A DNA stretch of 64,000 nt, from NCBI GenBank assembly GCA_963457665.1, contig OY735212.1, forward strand, positions 53,387,338-53,451,337, written 5' to 3'. The DNA comes from Thysanoteuthis rhombus (lineage: Eukaryota; Mollusca; Cephalopoda; Oegopsida; Thysanoteuthidae). A program made the position numbers and the translations under genes. The notes under the pieces were generated by a model. That model had not been told where the DNA came from. It saw nothing but the letters and a program-made list of their open reading frames with translations, and did not search any database. Position 1 is the stretch's first letter, and every line of letters starts with the position of its first letter. Positions 61,481 through 64,000 of this stretch are shown one piece after another.

Positions 61481-64000
61481 TGAAAGACTGAATATATTCG
61501 GAGTAAAAAAAAAACATTCCAGTGACTATGCAAATCTAGTGAGGTCAATGTGATCAAGACAAGCAATGGTAGAAAAAAAAAGCGGCCACACCAAATATCA
61601 ATTTTAAATAACTTCTCTCCCAGAGAATTACTTATTTTGGGACGGCTACTCATATTTTTGATTACTAAGTTTCAATGCTGTAATTTGGTAATAAGTAATG
61701 CCTAATAATATGTTTTGATTGTATAAAGCTTCACGAGTAATACTATAATTCTGGTATGTTTGGTTTAGAAAAAAAACAAACAACTTTATATAAAAGATTT
61801 GGTAGGATGTACTTATTTATGGGCGATACTGTAAGGTCGAAGCTACACCAGTGTGATGTATGCATGTTTGCTCATTCGCGACATGTACCTACAAACTCAC
61901 TTGGTTTGTGACGTGTTAGTTGGCTATCTATACTGCCTAATCTCCACATATCACACTTACTCGATCTGTCTGCCATTTATGGAATAGATTTAGTGGCGAC
62001 AAGCACCTGAAGTGGCGTGTGCTATTTTACCTATTGCACGGGGAGAACTGGATTCATACCTTTCGAGGAGAATACGTACGGACTGGACACAAACTATCCC
62101 AGTCGGATATTGAACTCGGCTCGCAGAGTCCATTCTATGAATCGTTATCTACTTGGCCTGCCTGCATCAAGTAAAGGTCAAAATAGAAATACCGTATTCC
62201 ACCATGTATTATCCGCCATTGTAGATGGAGCTTCAATTTAGAGTGAAAATGCATTATCCTATTTATACAATCATGTACACAGATACGTATAAAAACTGTT
62301 TCATGACATAACATTCACCTGAATCTTTTGGCTCAAAATTTTCAGGATATAATGTGGATTATAAATGCTGAAATACAGCAAATACTTCCCTTATGGCAAC
62401 CGATAAGTCAATAGAAATGAAGGCGAGTTGCACCTTATTGACCCAGTTGTCTCTGTCAGCACAACTGGTGTACGCATTTGGCTGAAAACCAAAAAAAAAA
62501 AAATGTTACATAGAAATCTTGATATATCTGTGAAGTTTTTTTCGCAATCATGAGAAATAAATGGATCAGGACGCACGTCATGTAGCAATGATCAGAGAGC
62601 TAATCTTGCTTATCGTTGTTATAGGGTACGATCCTCTTTGGATCTCCAAATAGTGATGGTCTCATACCAAACTATACTAAGTTAATAGATCATAATTCTC
62701 TTCGTTCCTCTCCTATGAGAAAATCATTTTACAATCCTAACAAAAACAATGATAGCTCCTATCATTCCTGCATGGAACTTGGGGAAAAAGAAATGAAACT
62801 TCGAACACTCGCACTATTCTCTACCAATTTTTTAATATTAATGATAAAATGAAAATTTAGATAAAAAAAAATAATATAAAGAAATCTTTAAACGTGTTGG
62901 TTTCTTTACTGCATCTCGAGGAAAAAAATTTTTGTTTCTAGGTGGGCTTGAACCATCAACATTTTGGAAGAGTCCCGACGGAGAAACCAAGAAAATTACA
63001 ATGTTTATTATATAAGTAGACAAAACACTTAGTGAGGGTCGAACTCACTATACGAGCGCATAAATATGAGCCGTCACTCTATAGCAGGTGGCCCATTTTT
63101 TTTAATGAAACACTGTGTGGATCAAACTCATTGAACTAGCGGATGAATACATGACTGAATCATAAGCTACTGACTTACGACAGGCACCACCATTTCTTTT
63201 TAATGAAGTGCCTATTGAAAATCGGTTCAGCCAACCGAATGAGTTTGCTGACTATTGATCTACGGCAGGTTCCCAACACCCTGACTCCGATTATGTCATT
63301 TTGACTGGATCAATACATACCTTGACTAAATTATGGACGTGTGTGTGCGTGTATGTGAAAAGTGTTGACAAAATGATTTCAATATTGAAGTCGTGTATCT
63401 GAGTCATTGGTCGAAAAGGCGATCTTTGACTCTGAATTATTTTGATTTCAAAGTTCATAGTTTTATCAGTCAGTTGATATAGTTAACAAACTAATCCAAA
63501 ACAAACACTTTGTTCGAGTTTCACCTCTTATCTTCAATTTCATAATCAAATGTATGATTTACTTTATATTTTCTATTCATGCTCAATATATTATGATAAC
63601 GATCATTTCTTTTTTTTTCATGTCTGCATCACTAACTTCAATATTCAATTCATTGGATATTTAGTATCGGGCACGCACGATAGCGCTGTACCCTTAAAAT
63701 GATTGAGCTGGGTTACTACATCAAGCGAAGATATCAATTCTGCATTAACTTTTGGAAAACTGAACCAATTCTTCTTTCTTCTTTTTTTAAAGCCGAAAAA
63801 AAGTTGGTCGAGATTTATTTTTTGGTCAAGAGTCGGTTTTTTTTTGTTTTTTTTTTAAACCTAGAACTGAATAAATAAAAACAAATAAAAAAAGTCATAA
63901 AACCCCGAAGAAAACAGGACCAGTACGAAAATTGAATACCTGCACAATGAGTTAATATGATTGTAAAAACTTGAAAAGACACCGAACAATATTATCTTAG
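61481..64000. other. P4HA gene B intron region to the window end
   Basis: No second P4HA exon recognised. Contains tRNA-like strings on the minus strand near 62942 (gtgggcttgaaccatcaac) and 63037 (gagggtcgaactcac), and long A/T runs. Nothing else supported. Confidence 0.45.

Overview
This window is animal nuclear DNA: AT-rich, dense in (AT)n, (CT)n and (CA)n microsatellites, full of old transposons, with one gene split into small exons over about 37 kb. The mixture of tRNA-derived SINEs, degenerate mariner, Tc1 and pogo transposases and several LINE types suggests a mollusc, most likely a coleoid cephalopod such as an octopus. That assignment is inference from the repeat style and not from a diagnostic gene.

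The main gene, on the + strand, is a prolyl 4-hydroxylase alpha subunit (P4HA). It can be assembled from its start codon at 5206 to its stop at 41957-41959. Exons 1-10 are at 5206-5402, 13843-14009, 17789-17873, 18614-18860, 21241-21292, 22771-22925, 24616-24780, 26865-26938, 29134-29248 and 31766-31816. Two alternative versions of exon 11 follow (34251-34334 and 34418-34498), then exons 12-14 at 40630-40698, 41104-41200 and 41880-41959. All junctions are GT-AG and in phase. The product is 545 or 544 residues, with an ER signal peptide, the N-terminal dimerisation region, a divergent peptide-binding region and a complete Fe(II)/2-oxoglutarate dioxygenase site (His432, Asp434, His508, Lys518).

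A second first exon of the same family lies at 51553-51761, also + strand, with a signal peptide and a donor in the same phase. It is probably the start of a tandem P4HA paralogue whose remaining exons lie beyond the window. About 9.5 kb separates the stop of the first gene from it.

The rest is introns and intergenic DNA filled by repeats. A roughly 400 bp MITE-like family has seven copies, six of them inside the P4HA gene and two of those head-to-head just before exon 10. There is an R2-like LINE with a matching 3' end elsewhere, another LINE family with a FADD reverse transcriptase and a second fragment, a CR1/jockey-like fragment, four mariner relics, one pogo/Tigger relic, one degraded Tc1, three tRNA-derived SINEs and several degenerate minisatellites. 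No tRNA or rRNA gene and no CRISPR array was seen.

The most interesting biology is the exon 11a/11b pair. Both encode the same strand segment just after the iron-binding HxD motif, both preserve frame, and only 83 bp separates them. This looks like mutually exclusive splicing at a position different from the alternatively used exon pair known in vertebrate P4HA1.
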